Origin: Ypsolopha sequella
Taxonomy: Eukaryota > Arthropoda > Insecta > Lepidoptera > Ypsolophidae
Reading direction: 5' to 3'
DNA length: 64,000 nucleotides
NCBI GenBank assembly: GCA_934047225.1
Contig: CAKOHE010000025.1
Span: forward strand, 1-64,000
How positions within the stretch are numbered: position 1 is the first letter of the stretch; each line of letters begins with the position of its first letter. The notes under the pieces were generated by a model. That model was not told the DNA's origin. It ran no database searches and worked only from the letters and a program-made list of their open reading frames with translations. Positions 40,347 through 51,271 of this stretch are shown here, one piece after another. Position numbers and translations under genes: made by a program.

Positions 40347-43300
40347 TAATAGTAACTATAGTGACAATATTATATACCACGTATGACGACCGTTGATGTA
40401 ACTATAGTGACAATATTATATACAAAATTTATACTTGCGATTGTCGGCACTTGGTGAAACTTGAAACACATCTTGAATTAAAACACTTGTACTGTAGTTT
40501 CACTTTATTTTTGGTTATATATAGTAGTATATTAGTAGTATCATTGTTTACGTTGCTCAGAGCTAGTGCCTGGAATCATGTGAAATATTTTTATTTAAGA
40601 TCTTCCCTTGAAAATGGAGTAAAATCCGAAACCGGTTGGGAGTTAACCAAAAATAAAGTGAAACTACAGTACAAGTGTTTTAATTCAAGAAATATTATAT
40701 ACCACGTATGACGACCGTTGATGTAACTATAGTGACAATATTATATACCACGTATGACGACCGTTGATGTAACTATAGTGACAATATTATATACCACGTA
40801 TGACGACCGTTGATGTTACTATAGTGACAATATTATATACCACGTATGACGACCGTTGATGTAACTATAGTGACAATATTATATACCACGTATGACGACC
40901 GTTGATGTAACTATAGTGACAATATTATATACCACGTATGACGACCGTTGATGTAACTATAGTGACAATATTATATACCACGTATGACGACCGTTGATGT
41001 AACTAAAGTGACAATATTATATACCACGTATGACGACCGTTGATGTAACTATAGTGACAATATTATATACCACGTATGACGACCGTTGATGTAACTATAG
41101 TGACAATATTATATACCACGTATGACGACCGTTGATGTAACTATAGTGACAATATTATATACCACGTATGACGACCGTTGATGTAACTATAGTGACAATA
41201 TTATATACCACGTATGACGACCGTTGATGTAACTATAGTGACAATATTATATACCACGTATGACGACCGTTGATGTAACTATAGTGACAATATTATATAC
41301 CACGTATGACGACCGTTGATGTAACTATAGTGACAATATTATATACCACGTATGACGACCGTTGATGTAACTATAGTGACAATATTATATACCACGTATG
41401 ACGACCGTTGATGTAACTATAGTGACAATATTATATACCACGTATGACGACCGTTGATGTAACTATAGTGACAATATTATATACCACGTATGACGACCGT
41501 TGATGTAACTATAGTGACAATATTATATACCACGTATGACGACCGTTGATGTAACTAGAGTGACAATATTATATACCACGTATGACGACCGTTGATGTAA
41601 CTATAGTGACAATATTATATACCACGTATGACGACCGTTGATGTAACTATAGTGACAATATTATATACCACGTATGACGACCGTTGATGTAACTAGAGTG
41701 ACAATATTATATACCACGTATGACGACCGTTGATGTAACTATAGTGACAATATTATATACCACGTATGACGACCGTTGATGTAACTATAGTGACAATATT
41801 ATATACCACGTATGACGACCGTTGATGTAACTATAGTGACAATATTATATACCACGTATGACGACCGTTGATGTAACTATAGTGACAATATTATATACCA
41901 CGTATGACGACCGTTGATGTAACTATAGTGACAATATTATATACCACGTATGACGACCGTTGATGTAACTATAGTGACAATATTATATACCACGTATGAC
42001 GACCGTTGATGTAACTATAGTGACAATATTATATACCACGTATGACGACCGTTGATGTAACTATAGTGACAATATTATATACCACGTATGACGACCGTTG
42101 ATGTAACTATAGTGACAATATTATATACCACGTATGACGACCGTTGATGTAACTATAGTGACAATATTATATACCACGTATGACGACCGTTGATGTAACT
42201 ATAGTGACAATATTATATACCACGTATGACGACCGTTGATGTAACTATAGTGACAATATTATATACCACGTATGACGACCGTTGATGTAACTATAGTGAC
42301 AATATTATATACCACGTATGACGACCGTTGATGTAACTATAGTGACAATATTATATACCACGTATGACGACCGTTGATGTAACTAGAGTGACAATATTAT
42401 ATACCACGTATGACGACCGTTGATGTAACTATAGTGACAATATTATATACCACGTATGACGACCGTTGATGTAACTATAGTGACAATATTATATACCACG
42501 TATGACGACCGTTGATGTAACTATAGTGACAATATTATATACCACGTATGACGACCGTTGATGTAACTAGAGTGACAATATTATATACCACGTATGACGA
42601 CCGTTGATGTAACTAAAGTGACAATATTATATACCACGTATGACGACCGTTGATGTAACTATAGTGACAATATTATATACCACGTATGACGACCGTTGAT
42701 GTAACTATAGTGACAATATTATATACCACGTATGACGACCGTTGATGTAACTATAGTGACAATATTATATACCACGTATGACGACCGTTGATGTAACTAT
42801 AGTGACAATATTATATACCACGTATGACGACCGTTGATGTAACTATAGTGACAATATTATATACCACGTATGACGACCGTTGATGTAACTATAGTGACAA
42901 TATTATATACCACGTATGACGACCGTTGATGTAACTAGAGTGACAATATTATATACCACGTATGACGACCGTTGATGTAACTATAGTGACAATATTATAT
43001 ACCACGTATGACGACCGTTGATGTAACTATAGTGACAATATTCTATACCACGTATGACGACCGTTGATGTAACTATAGTGACAATATTATATACCACGTA
43101 TGACGACCGTTGATGTAACTATAGTGACAATATTATATACCACGTATGACGACCGTTGATGTAACTATAGTGACAATATTATATACCACGTATGACGACC
43201 GTTGATGTAACTAGAGTGACAATATTATATACCACGTATGACGACCGTTGATGTAACTATAGTGACAATATTATATACCACGTATGACGACCGTTGATGT

Positions 43301-43886
43301 AACTATAGTGACAATATTATATACCACGTATGACGACCGTTGATGTAACTATAGTGACAATATTATATACCACGTATGACGACCGTTGATGTAACTATAG
43401 TGACAATATTATATACCACGTATGACGACCGTTGATGTAACTATAGTGACAATATTATATACCACGTATGACGACCGTTGATGTAACTATAGTGACAATA
43501 TTATATACCACGTATGACGACCGTTGATGTAACTATAGTGACAATATTATATACCACGTATGACGACCGTTGATGTAACTATAGTGACAATATTATATAC
43601 CACGTATGACGACCGTTGATGTAACTATAGTGACAATATTATATACCACGTATGACGACCGTTGATGTAACTATAGTGACAATATTCTATACCACGTATG
43701 ACGACCGTTGATGTAACTATAGTGACAATATTATATACCACGTATGACGACCGTTGATGTAACTATAGTGACAATATTATATACCACGTATGACGACCGT
43801 TGATGTAACTATAGTGACAATATTATATACCACGTATGACGACCGTTGATGTAACTAGAGTGACAATATTATATACCACGTATGAC
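40347..43886 (+). repeat. 46-bp satellite, about 71 copies
   Basis: The unit runs CTATAGTGACAATATTATAT then ACCACGTATGACGACCGTTGATGTAA (46 bp), nearly invariant. About 1.5-2 copies lie before a nested MITE (40472-40690) and ~69 after it. Variants CTAGAG, CTAAAG and TTCTATA fall at multiples of 46. One pattern recurs at a distance of 644 bp (14 units), pointing to a block duplication. No open frame of significance. Confidence 0.97.
40472..40690. mobile_element. 219-bp foldback MITE inside the 46-bp satellite
   Basis: Arms TCTTGAATTAAAACACTTGT...TTTTTGGTTA and the inverse are ~46 bp and essentially perfect. The satellite is interrupted by about 50 unrelated bases and then this element, and resumes directly after it. 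Confidence 0.8.
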
Positions 43887-43936
43887 GTTTATTATTATTA
43901 TTATGACAATTATTATTATTATTATTATTATTATTT
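43887..43936 (+). repeat. (ATT)n microsatellite
   Basis: Runs of ATT/TTA with one GACA interruption, immediately at the end of the 46-bp array. Confidence 0.9.
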
Positions 43937-44381
43937 TTGCTATCTATATACTTGTGATAATGTAATGTAATAATACACCAACGAACATCACCTTTTTCGG
44001 ATGGTTCCTGCCTGATGAACTTTTCTTTGCGACAAGCGATTAATCGTGTGTTTTTCTAGTTGTTTATGAGAGGTCAGGTGCTTGTGTTTGTGCTCGAACT
44101 TTTGATTCATAGTTAAGAGGATAGTTTGTGCAAAACCATAATTTATTCTTCCTGGTTTGAAGAATCTAGCAATACTACATAAAAAAGAAAAAAAATATAT
44201 TTCTTTCAGGAATATAATACACACTCATATCGAAACAGAATCCTCAGAAGTCATTTCAATATTGAGAAATAAAGTGCCAAAGATGGCTCTAAAAAAAGTT
44301 TTCATGTTTAAAAATTTATTAAAGTAAAAACTCGTTCATATTATTTATGGATTAAATTCTGTATAAAGTTTATTAAACTCT
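43937..44381. other. no gene seen
   Basis: AT-rich sequence; the minus-strand frame at 43988-44224 lacks any family or splice support. Confidence 0.5.
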
Positions 44382-44544
44382 TAACGGGACAGATATTTTT
44401 TAGCAACTTTGCTTTTTTTTTAAATAATAAAACTAGTGAAAAAAGTTGTCATTTTGACTTTTTTCCAGAATCCATCCTTCTCGCACTGCGGGTCTTTCCG
44501 CACGGAGTAACAGGGAAGTATGCAAGCGGAACCTATCCTCTTAA
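44382..44544. mobile_element. short TTAA-bounded MITE relative
   Basis: TTAA at 44382-44385 and 44541-44544. The right half (TCTCGCACTGCGGGTCTTTC) is a diverged version of 44995-45084. Confidence 0.5.
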
Positions 44545-44560
44545 TTTCCGACCGTGTAAA

Positions 44561-44633
44561 ATGAGTTACGCAAAGTGCGCCTACTGTAAATGTAATAAAA
44601 CAAGTAGAGAAGTATCGATGTTTCGCTTTCCTG
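44561..44633 (+). pseudogene. THAP domain N-terminus, interrupted
   Basis: ATG at 44561 opens MSYAKCAYCKCNKTSREVSM then FRFPV, the first Cys pair and first strand of a THAP domain. The frame is cut at TTAA 44634 by the adjoining MITE. Beyond the MITE the sequence does not clearly continue the domain. Confidence 0.55.
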
Positions 44634-45084
44634 TTAAGGCGATATACGAAAAAAATACGAGTGTTTCTTTTCTGTGTATTTCATGAAATACATGGAAAAT
44701 TTTAATACATTTCGGGTATATGCATTTTGACTATATAATCTAGAGTTTTGAAATTGGAAAACATGTTTAGATAAATTTTCCTCGATAGAAATAATTGTTG
44801 AAATGAGGTCTTCAAACACACTTTTTCTCCTCGTTTTTCACCTAATAAAATATGTTTGATTTCTGTATATGGTTCCTATATACAGAAATCAAACATATTT
44901 TATTAGGTGTGTTTTTACAATATCTAGAGATTTGATATTTGAAATTTTGCTAGCTATTTTAGTTTTTTTAATAAAAATATAAAACTGACTTTTTTCGCTT
45001 TTGCCCTGAATCCGCCCCTCTCGCACTGCGCGATTTTTCGCTTGGAGTGACAGTGACAAAAATAAAATTCACATAGCCTCTTAA
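44634..45084 (-). mobile_element. TTAA-bounded (piggyBac-like) MITE, 451 bp
   Basis: TTAAGGCGATATACG at one end and, inverted, TTAAGAGGCTATGTG at the other, with TTAA shared by target and ends as in piggyBac insertions. Copies: 16604-16794 (partial) and 49983-50406. It contains an extra perfect 32-bp inverted repeat (44839-44870 / 44878-44909) that the 49983 copy lacks. Confidence 0.7.
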
Positions 45085-45254
45085 CGACGACGGCCACCTA
45101 CCACCTTTGGATTCGGAACTCGGATAAGTACGTAATTTTTGTCAGAATTCAAAAACAGATGTTGGTAGGTATTAAGTTCGATGCGGCTCAACCAATTTGG
45201 TAGTTTACTTTATTCCCGAAGTAATCCCATGTACCTCAACTGGGTGAAGGAAGA

Positions 45255-45529
45255 TCACAGTTTAAAAAAACCGGTCAAGTGCAAGTCAGACTCGCGTACC
45301 TAGCTAGGGTTCCGTATTGTGGATCATACATTTAATTTTGTCATTTTTTTTCGTGAATTTCTCAACCATTTTATTTTCCTGTAATCTTTACGTAAACACA
45401 TATTACCATGACTTTTTTCATATTTTTCGGTCCACCAGTTTTGGAGATAAGGGGAGGGGGAACATAATATTTTTATGGATTTTCAAGGATTTCTCGAAAA
45501 AGGTGCAATAAAATATAGCCATACTATAT
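45255..45529 (-). repeat. dispersed lepidopteran repeat, left part, split by insertion
   Basis: Begins AAACCGGTCAAGTGCAAGTC and runs through GGTTCCGTATTGTGGATCAT. It ends at 45529 where the TIR element starts; the continuation is at 48582. Confidence 0.75.
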
Positions 45530-46329
45530 CGTCACCTTAAAGGGAAAATTAAATAACCAACAAAAAAAAGTTCCGAGATAATCGCAATTTTGTGGTTTTT
45601 TTTTCGGTAGAAAATTCATATCTCCGTTATTCAGAAAGCTAAAATTCAAATTTTTTTATATGTTGTGGGCTTTAGAAAGTTCTTAAGTTGTACATTTTAT
45701 AATATTGGAAAATAATTTCCTATATCCAAGATTTACCGTATATTCATTTTTGCCAAAATACTTTTCTAAAATTATGCCCAGTTGTTTAGTTTTACATGTT
45801 TGTTATTGAATTTTGCCGTACAATAAAGAAAAAATTGTGACTTTTAAGTAGCCTTATTTATGTTTGCCATTTTATAGTTCGCCATTTTTCATGGTTGTTG
45901 AATTTGCCAATGGACCTTTTCTGGTACTTAGAATGATTTTAAAATTAACTTCAAAGCAAATATTTTAATAAGAGCTGTTCTAAAATTTTAATCTATCACT
46001 AGGGAGCTAATTAACATGTATAAAGACTTTTTATAGTTTTATTTAAGAAGACGCAACAGCTAGCGCGACATTCCTATTCTTGCGCAACTGCGCCAGCAGC
46101 AAATTTTGCAGGAATGTCTTGCCTGCGTCTAAAAATAAAGACTCTTTCTCCGCTCTTCACCCGGCTCACAATTTTATTGAAAATTTGCCTTTACTCTTGT
46201 AATAGCTGGGGCTCAGTTTGGGCGACTTGAGCCCCCAAGGCTAAGGTGTCGTATCTGAGCTCTCTGAGCAAATCAGTGGACTACTTTCCTGTTTGTTGTG
46301 GGGTAGCCATGCCGAAATTAGGCAGCCGT

Positions 46330-47553
46330 TTACCCTCCATTGAGAAAACTTTGTCTTCAATCAATTTTAGCGCTTCGTTAAAATATATATCGTCGTTGGC
46401 CTGTGCTATCCCTTGGTACTTGTGTGCGATATATACAAAACTTGTCCCAAAGTTGCAGGGGGTTTGAGAATCCGCAGGTGCTCAACATGATAGCAAAAAG
46501 CTCTCTCAACTTGGCCGCTGATCTACACAATACGGCGTCCTCCATCGTAGAGTTTCAGTGGCCGTCATCTTCAAAAAGTCCCATTGCTTCACACGCTTCT
46601 CGGAACGTAGTTTTTTCCTGTCCTTCGACTGTTTTGAGGGCCTGAAAACTGATGGGGCCTTGGACGCGGGTCGGTATCAACCGTAAGCAGTAACACTCAA
46701 AGTGTGTTAAGTGCACGGTACCAATTCCGCCCAGGGCATCTGACGTCTTCACATCATGCCAGCCTTCGACGGGGTTGCCTTGCACACGACGCTTCCACGC
46801 TTTCCGTGAAGCGTTCCATGCGTTATATTTTGGCACTTCCGCATATGGCAAAGTTCTGGCAAACTCGTCCGTCTGGCACAGACGGAAAAACTCGGTGAGT
46901 GTGGTAGTGGGCGGTTCAATATTCAATCGCACAGGTGAGCGTCCGTGAAGTAAATGCGCTCGCCGTTGGGAAGGTGCACCGTAAGACGTGTCACTGTCGG
47001 GCGCCTCTCGTGAAGCGGCAAGCCCAATATCCGCCATGCCGCTTCGTTGCTGCTCACGTAATGACCAGCCGTAAATACTAGCATTTCGTCTCGTGGGTCA
47101 ATATTAGCATTGCCTTGCTGCTGCACAATAAATATCGCCGGGTAAGTGCCTTTGGTTATGCACTTACAAATATATTTATTTGCCTGAACCGCGTTACAGA
47201 ACTCCACATTAATGTGAGCATTAAAAATAGTCGAAAGGAGCGGTGAGTTCGGGACCACCCAGGTGTTGTCCACTACGATGTCTTGCGCGGTACCTCTCAT
47301 TTTAATTGTGACCGTACGTCCTCCATCCTCGGGTGCCCTGCACCTGTACAACGGATTACCATTCTCGTTAGTTTCCGTCTCTTTTAACAGCGCCCGCGGA
47401 TACGTTTTGGTGCATGCCCACATGTACAGGGGACGTAGGGTTCAGTGCTCCACAAGGACTCATGCTCTTAGTGATCGTGTCATATAGCTGTTTGTCCAAG
47501 TTAGGGTCGGGCAGCTCTGCTGATATCACTTCATCGATTTGGTTCGGACGCAA
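46330..47553 (-). pseudogene. Helitron Rep/helicase protein, central segment, frameshifted
   Basis: Three overlapping minus-strand frames fit one protein: RPNQIDEVISAELPDPNL and PCGALNPTSP (47553-47440); CTKTYPRALLKETETNENGN, FNAHINVEFCNAVQANKYIC and VSSNEAAWRILGLPLHERRP (47423-46940); and EPPTTTLTEFFRLCQTDEFA, ECYCLRLIPTRVQGPISFQ (46950-46555). After an in-frame stop the match continues as CRSAAKLRELFAIMLSTCGF. These blocks are the hallmark region between the Rep and PIF1-like helicase domains of Helitron transposons, which move by rolling-circle replication. At least two frameshifts and one stop make it non-functional. Neither the HUH motifs nor the helicase Walker motifs are present. Confidence 0.85.
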
Positions 47554-48117
47554 TTTTTTTTTAACCAGAGCAGATCCAATTAATAATGTAATTTCAGGGT
47601 TCCCTGCCCGGAAACTTGACCAACTTAGTATTGCAGCTTTGTTTTATAAAATTCAAATATTTTTGCGAAATTCTAACAAAAAGTTATTAATTACTTAAGC
47701 TCAAATATAATCTGCTTACTAAAATTAAATAAACACACAAAAAAAGCTCAATTGCATCTATCAAGATAACCTTTACAAGCGAAAAATAAATAAAAAGTGA
47801 TCGTGTCACATAGCTGTTTGTCCAAGTTGGGGTCGGGCTGATATCACTTCATCGATTTAGTTCGGACGCAATTTTTTTTTTAAGCACAACTGCTCCAATT
47901 AATAATGTGATTTCAGGGTTTCCTGCCCAAAAACTTGACCAACTTAGTATTGCAGCTTTGTTTTATAAAATTTAAATATTTTTGCGAAATTCCAATAAAA
48001 AAAATATAAATTACTTAAGCTCAAGTATAATCTGCTTACTAAAATTAAATAAACACACAAAAAAAGCTCAATTGCATCTATCCAGATAACCTTTACAAGC
48101 GAAAAATAAATAAAAAG
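47470..48117. repeat. 326-bp tandem duplication
   Basis: AGTGATCGTGTCAYATAGCT starts at 47470 and again at 47796; the second copy has a ~12-base deletion and scattered changes. A further ~54-bp duplication (AGACTATTATTCGTTTTTTC) follows at 48116-48205. Confidence 0.85.
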
Positions 48118-48581
48118 ACTATTATTCGTTTTTTCCTTAAGGTACGGTTAACATCAAAAATAAATAAAAAGACTATTATTCGTTTTTTCCTTAAGGTACG
48201 GTTAACATCGATTTAAATATTCGTTTACACCATTTCAATAAGATGTATTTTTGCCTTTCGGTTATTATCATCAGTTCGAAATATTTTTATTGCCAAAATT
48301 CAATAGGGTGAGTTATTTTTTTTATCCTAATGAAAAAAACTACAGGTAGAGTCAATCTCTTTAATCCTTTTTGTATAAGTTATTTTAATGTAGTTTTCCC
48401 AATTAGCTTTCTAGTAGTTTTTCGGATTAACCATTTGGCCACAAACAGCTATCGCAGGAAATAAAGGGAGTAGGAAAACGATTCCCAGACAAAAACTGGA
48501 GAAAAAATTGGGCGTTTAGAAAATGCAATAAAACGTGTTTTGAAAAAATGTTACTTATTTAATTTTCCCTTTAAGGTGACG

Positions 48582-48960
48582 ATATATTTTTACAATTAGC
48601 ATTTTAATACCTATAATTTGATACCCGTATTGTATTTTATAGGTAAAATATTTCTTGTTAATATATTTTTCTTCTTTTTTTATATTTCTCATTTGTGCTC
48701 AACTTTTTCAAGTGCTATAGTTTTCCTGTAATTGGTCAGTTATGAGCTATAATTGTCATTTTTTCCATATTACCAGTTTCGGAGATAAGGGGACAACATA
48801 CATATTTTTGTGGTTTTTTAAAGATTTCTCGAAACCAGTGCCAGTAAATATAGTAAAAGTATATATTTTTACAATAAGCTTTTTAATATAATAAAAAGCT
48901 ATTTATATAGATATTTAGATAATAGCTATTTAGATTTTTTTTTCTCACTTATGTTTTGGA
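48582..48960 (-). repeat. dispersed lepidopteran repeat, right part
   Basis: Continuation of 45255-45529 beyond the 3.05-kb insertion. Its internal blocks (TAATTGGTCAGTTATGAGC, TTTCTCGAAACCAGTGCCAG) match 29500-29650 inverted. Confidence 0.7.
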
Positions 48961-49048
48961 AATATTTTGAACAATTTCATACCTGGTCTATATGAGTAGG
49001 AGTAAATATGGTACAAATAAATAAATGTTAATAATTATAACTTCTTTA

Positions 49049-49427
49049 AGAGCAGTTTCGCAGCCAGACTGTGAAAAACCCGGCCTTTTCTAATTAATCA
49101 AAACAGAACACTTAAATTCAAAATTCACTCAATAGTTATTCAACAAAACCTTATTACCTATGTATTGTGTATGTTCCCGTCGCAAAGTTTCCATTGGTTT
49201 CTATAAATTGGAACTCTTGAAATTTTTGAAATTCTAAAATTCTGATTTAAGTACTTATGACTTCAAATATTCTGATTACAAATGGAAACTTTGCGATGGC
49301 AACATACACAATACATAGGTAATAAGGTTTTGTTGAATAACTATTGAGTGAATTTTGAATTTACGTGTTTTGTTTCGACTAATTAGAAAAGGGCGGGTTG
49401 TTCACAATCCGGCTGCGAAACTGCTCT
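49049..49427. mobile_element. 379-bp foldback MITE
   Basis: AGAGCAGTTTCGCAGCC at the left and the complement at the right. Arms of ~150 bp, ~93% complementary by eye, with only ~80 bp of loop. Confidence 0.85.
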
Positions 49428-49982
49428 CCCACTTCGCTCTAGTACTGTAATTTTCAATTTCGAAGCCGTTCCAAAAGACATCCGGGAGAGTAATTTTTTC
49501 CCTGACAACAAGATAGCGTATGGTAAATGTATAAAGTATGAAAGGGACAGACTCTTGTGAGGTAAATTTATATTAACTAGTTTTGGAACGTAACCTAGCT
49601 TTTCTTTTATCTTATCTTTATCCCATTCTCTTTGCGCGCGCATTTATACCTGCGATTATGTCTATGCTGCGATGCGATGCGACACTTGACGTGCACGCAT
49701 TTGAATTGTGTACTAAACAACAAAAGCGCCATCTCTGATTACTCGTGGATATTACGATGAATTATACTATGCCTTCTGCCTAAGTACCAAGCATCCATTG
49801 TATGTACAGCTAGCGGGCGAGATAGTAGTGACATCTAGGAATAATACAGGATTTTGGCTTTCTAGCAGAGTACATTTTTTTGTATGGGGTTGTCAGTCTT
49901 CTCGTATTGTTCGTCTATGCTAGAAGGTATTTTTTTTTTGAAAAACGAAAAACGTTTGGCACCGTGATCAGTCGCATCAACC
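49428..49982. other. no gene seen
   Basis: The frame 49383-49643 (-) overlaps a MITE arm and has no family match. Nothing else is supported. Confidence 0.5.
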
Positions 49983-50406
49983 TTAAGGCGATATACAAAA
50001 AAAATACGGGTGTTTCTTTTCTGTGTATTTCATGAAATACACGGAAAAATTTAATCGGTTTCTGGTATATGCATCTTGACTAAATAATCTAGGGATTTGA
50101 AATTGGAAAACATGTTTGGATAAATTTGCCTCGATAGAAATAATTGTTGAAATGAGGTCTTCAAACACACTTTTTCTCCTCGTTTGACGAATGGGAACCA
50201 TATACAGAGCTCAAACATATTTTATTAGGTGCATTTCGACGATATCTAGAGATTTGATATTTGAAATTTTGCTAGCTATTTTAGTTTTTGTATAAAAATT
50301 CTAAAACTAACATTTTTCACTTTCGCCCTGAATCCGCCCCTCTCGCACTGCGTGATTTTTCGCTTGGAGTGACATTGTCAAAAATAAAATTCGCATAGCC
50401 TCTTAA
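49983..50406 (-). mobile_element. TTAA-bounded (piggyBac-like) MITE, 424 bp
   Basis: TTAAGGCGATATAC at 49983 and GCATAGCCTCTTAA ending at 50406. Closely similar to 44634-45084, including the open stretch that reads DLISTIISIE. Confidence 0.7.
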
Positions 50407-50737
50407 AGAAACTTGTTTTTTGTTTAAAAAAATAAAACATGTGTTGTTTTTTTTTTCTCTTGTTTTTTAAAACAGCAGTGACCCGTTATCTAGCCAAATT
50501 CGAGACTTTTGACTTAACTTTAGACTTTTATACTTTGTTTTTCACAGAAAGGGTTATTGAGTCGATTTCTTCGCTTTATACCTTTGTTAGTGAAGATGCG
50601 GTATAACCACAACGCAATTGGATCCACAAATACAGGTCCAGCGGGCCTATCTTTGTTTAGTAGTATTCCAGGCGGCGTTTGTGTGCACGTAATTGAAAAT
50701 ACCTTTACCTGTGCTATAAAATCCAGAAAAAACCTGC

Positions 50738-50827
50738 AGATATGCCTTCGTGTGCATTTATCGGGTGTACAAATCACTCAAGGACAAAAAACAAATTTCA
50801 TCACCTTCCAGAAAATTTTCTTAAATT
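50738..50827 (+). pseudogene. THAP domain N-terminus, truncated
   Basis: ATG near 50736 reads MPSCAFIGCTNHSRTKNKFH then HLPENFLK. Cys-X4-Cys followed by NHS and F..LP is the start of a THAP domain. It runs straight into the tail of a minus-strand LINE (50848) and is lost. The upstream stretch 50520-50735 could be its leader or intron, but shows no clear splice structure. Confidence 0.6.
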
Positions 50828-50847
50828 ACTTTCTGTTTGTTTTTTAG

Positions 50848-50962
50848 AATTAGAATTAGAATTAATAATTATTTATTAAAGCATCAAAGGCTCAAAACTT
50901 TGTTAGTACAACTTAAAAAATAAATTAAATAAAAATTGTTAGTAAAAATTACAATAAAAAAA
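50848..50962 (-). repeat. LINE 3' end (minus), (AATTAG)n tail
   Basis: An inverted copy of the terminus at 28945-29057: AATAATTATTTATTAAAGCATC with repeated AATTAG at its outer edge. Confidence 0.65.
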
Positions 50963-51002
50963 TACAAAAAAGACAGTGAAAGGGAAAGTGATGTGTTCGT
51001 TA

Positions 51003-51271
51003 TGTTAAGAACTGGGCGTTTATGATGTGGAGACTCGGTCGTGGAATGCGGTGGTAAAGAAGAACTCCTTCGATGTTTACTAATTTATTGATATTACAAA
51101 ATGATATTACAAAGGATTGTGTCGTGCGTGTGCACCAGGTACCGTATGCGAAGGTGAAGTGAACGAAGTGACAGCCGGCAATGGCGGCAGCGTCGCCGCC
51201 GAGCTGGGAACCCGTTATCTCGCCGTGTGCATGTGTGTAGGTCATGTACGCACACATGCAAGGCGTTAACA
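51003..51271 (-). repeat. 3' LTR of the BEL/Pao element
   Basis: TGTTAA...TTAACA ends, 269 bp, apparently identical to 57560-57828. Just inside it (minus strand, before the LTR) is a short G-rich run (TGGGGCGGCAAC) in the polypurine-tract position. Confidence 0.95.

Larger units (their letters stand above)
45530..48581. mobile_element. 3.05-kb TIR element carrying a Helitron replicase segment
   Basis: A 27-bp perfect terminal inverted repeat CGTCACCTTAAAGGGAAAAT...TAA (45530-45556 and, inverted, 48555-48581), with ATAT on both flanks (45526-45529 and 48582-48585). It splits one copy of the ACCGGTCAAGTG repeat, which confirms that the whole block was inserted. The interior holds a decayed Helitron helicase-type coding region on the minus strand and a 326-bp tandem duplication. 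No TIR-type transposase was seen. Confidence 0.75.

Noticed and set aside
40347..43886. Regular repeats that could suggest a CRISPR array
   Set aside because: The whole 46-bp unit repeats without variable spacers, in a eukaryotic context; it is a satellite.
46020..46140. Hairpin GACGCA...GACATTCCT / AGGAATGTC...TGCGTC as a Helitron 3' terminus
   Set aside because: No CTRR end or matching TC start could be placed next to it; left unassigned.
44634..50201. Similar short frames at 16616, 44819 and 50201 (DLISTIISIE...) as a small protein family
   Set aside because: They lie inside copies of one TTAA-bounded MITE at the same position; the shared frame follows from repeat identity.
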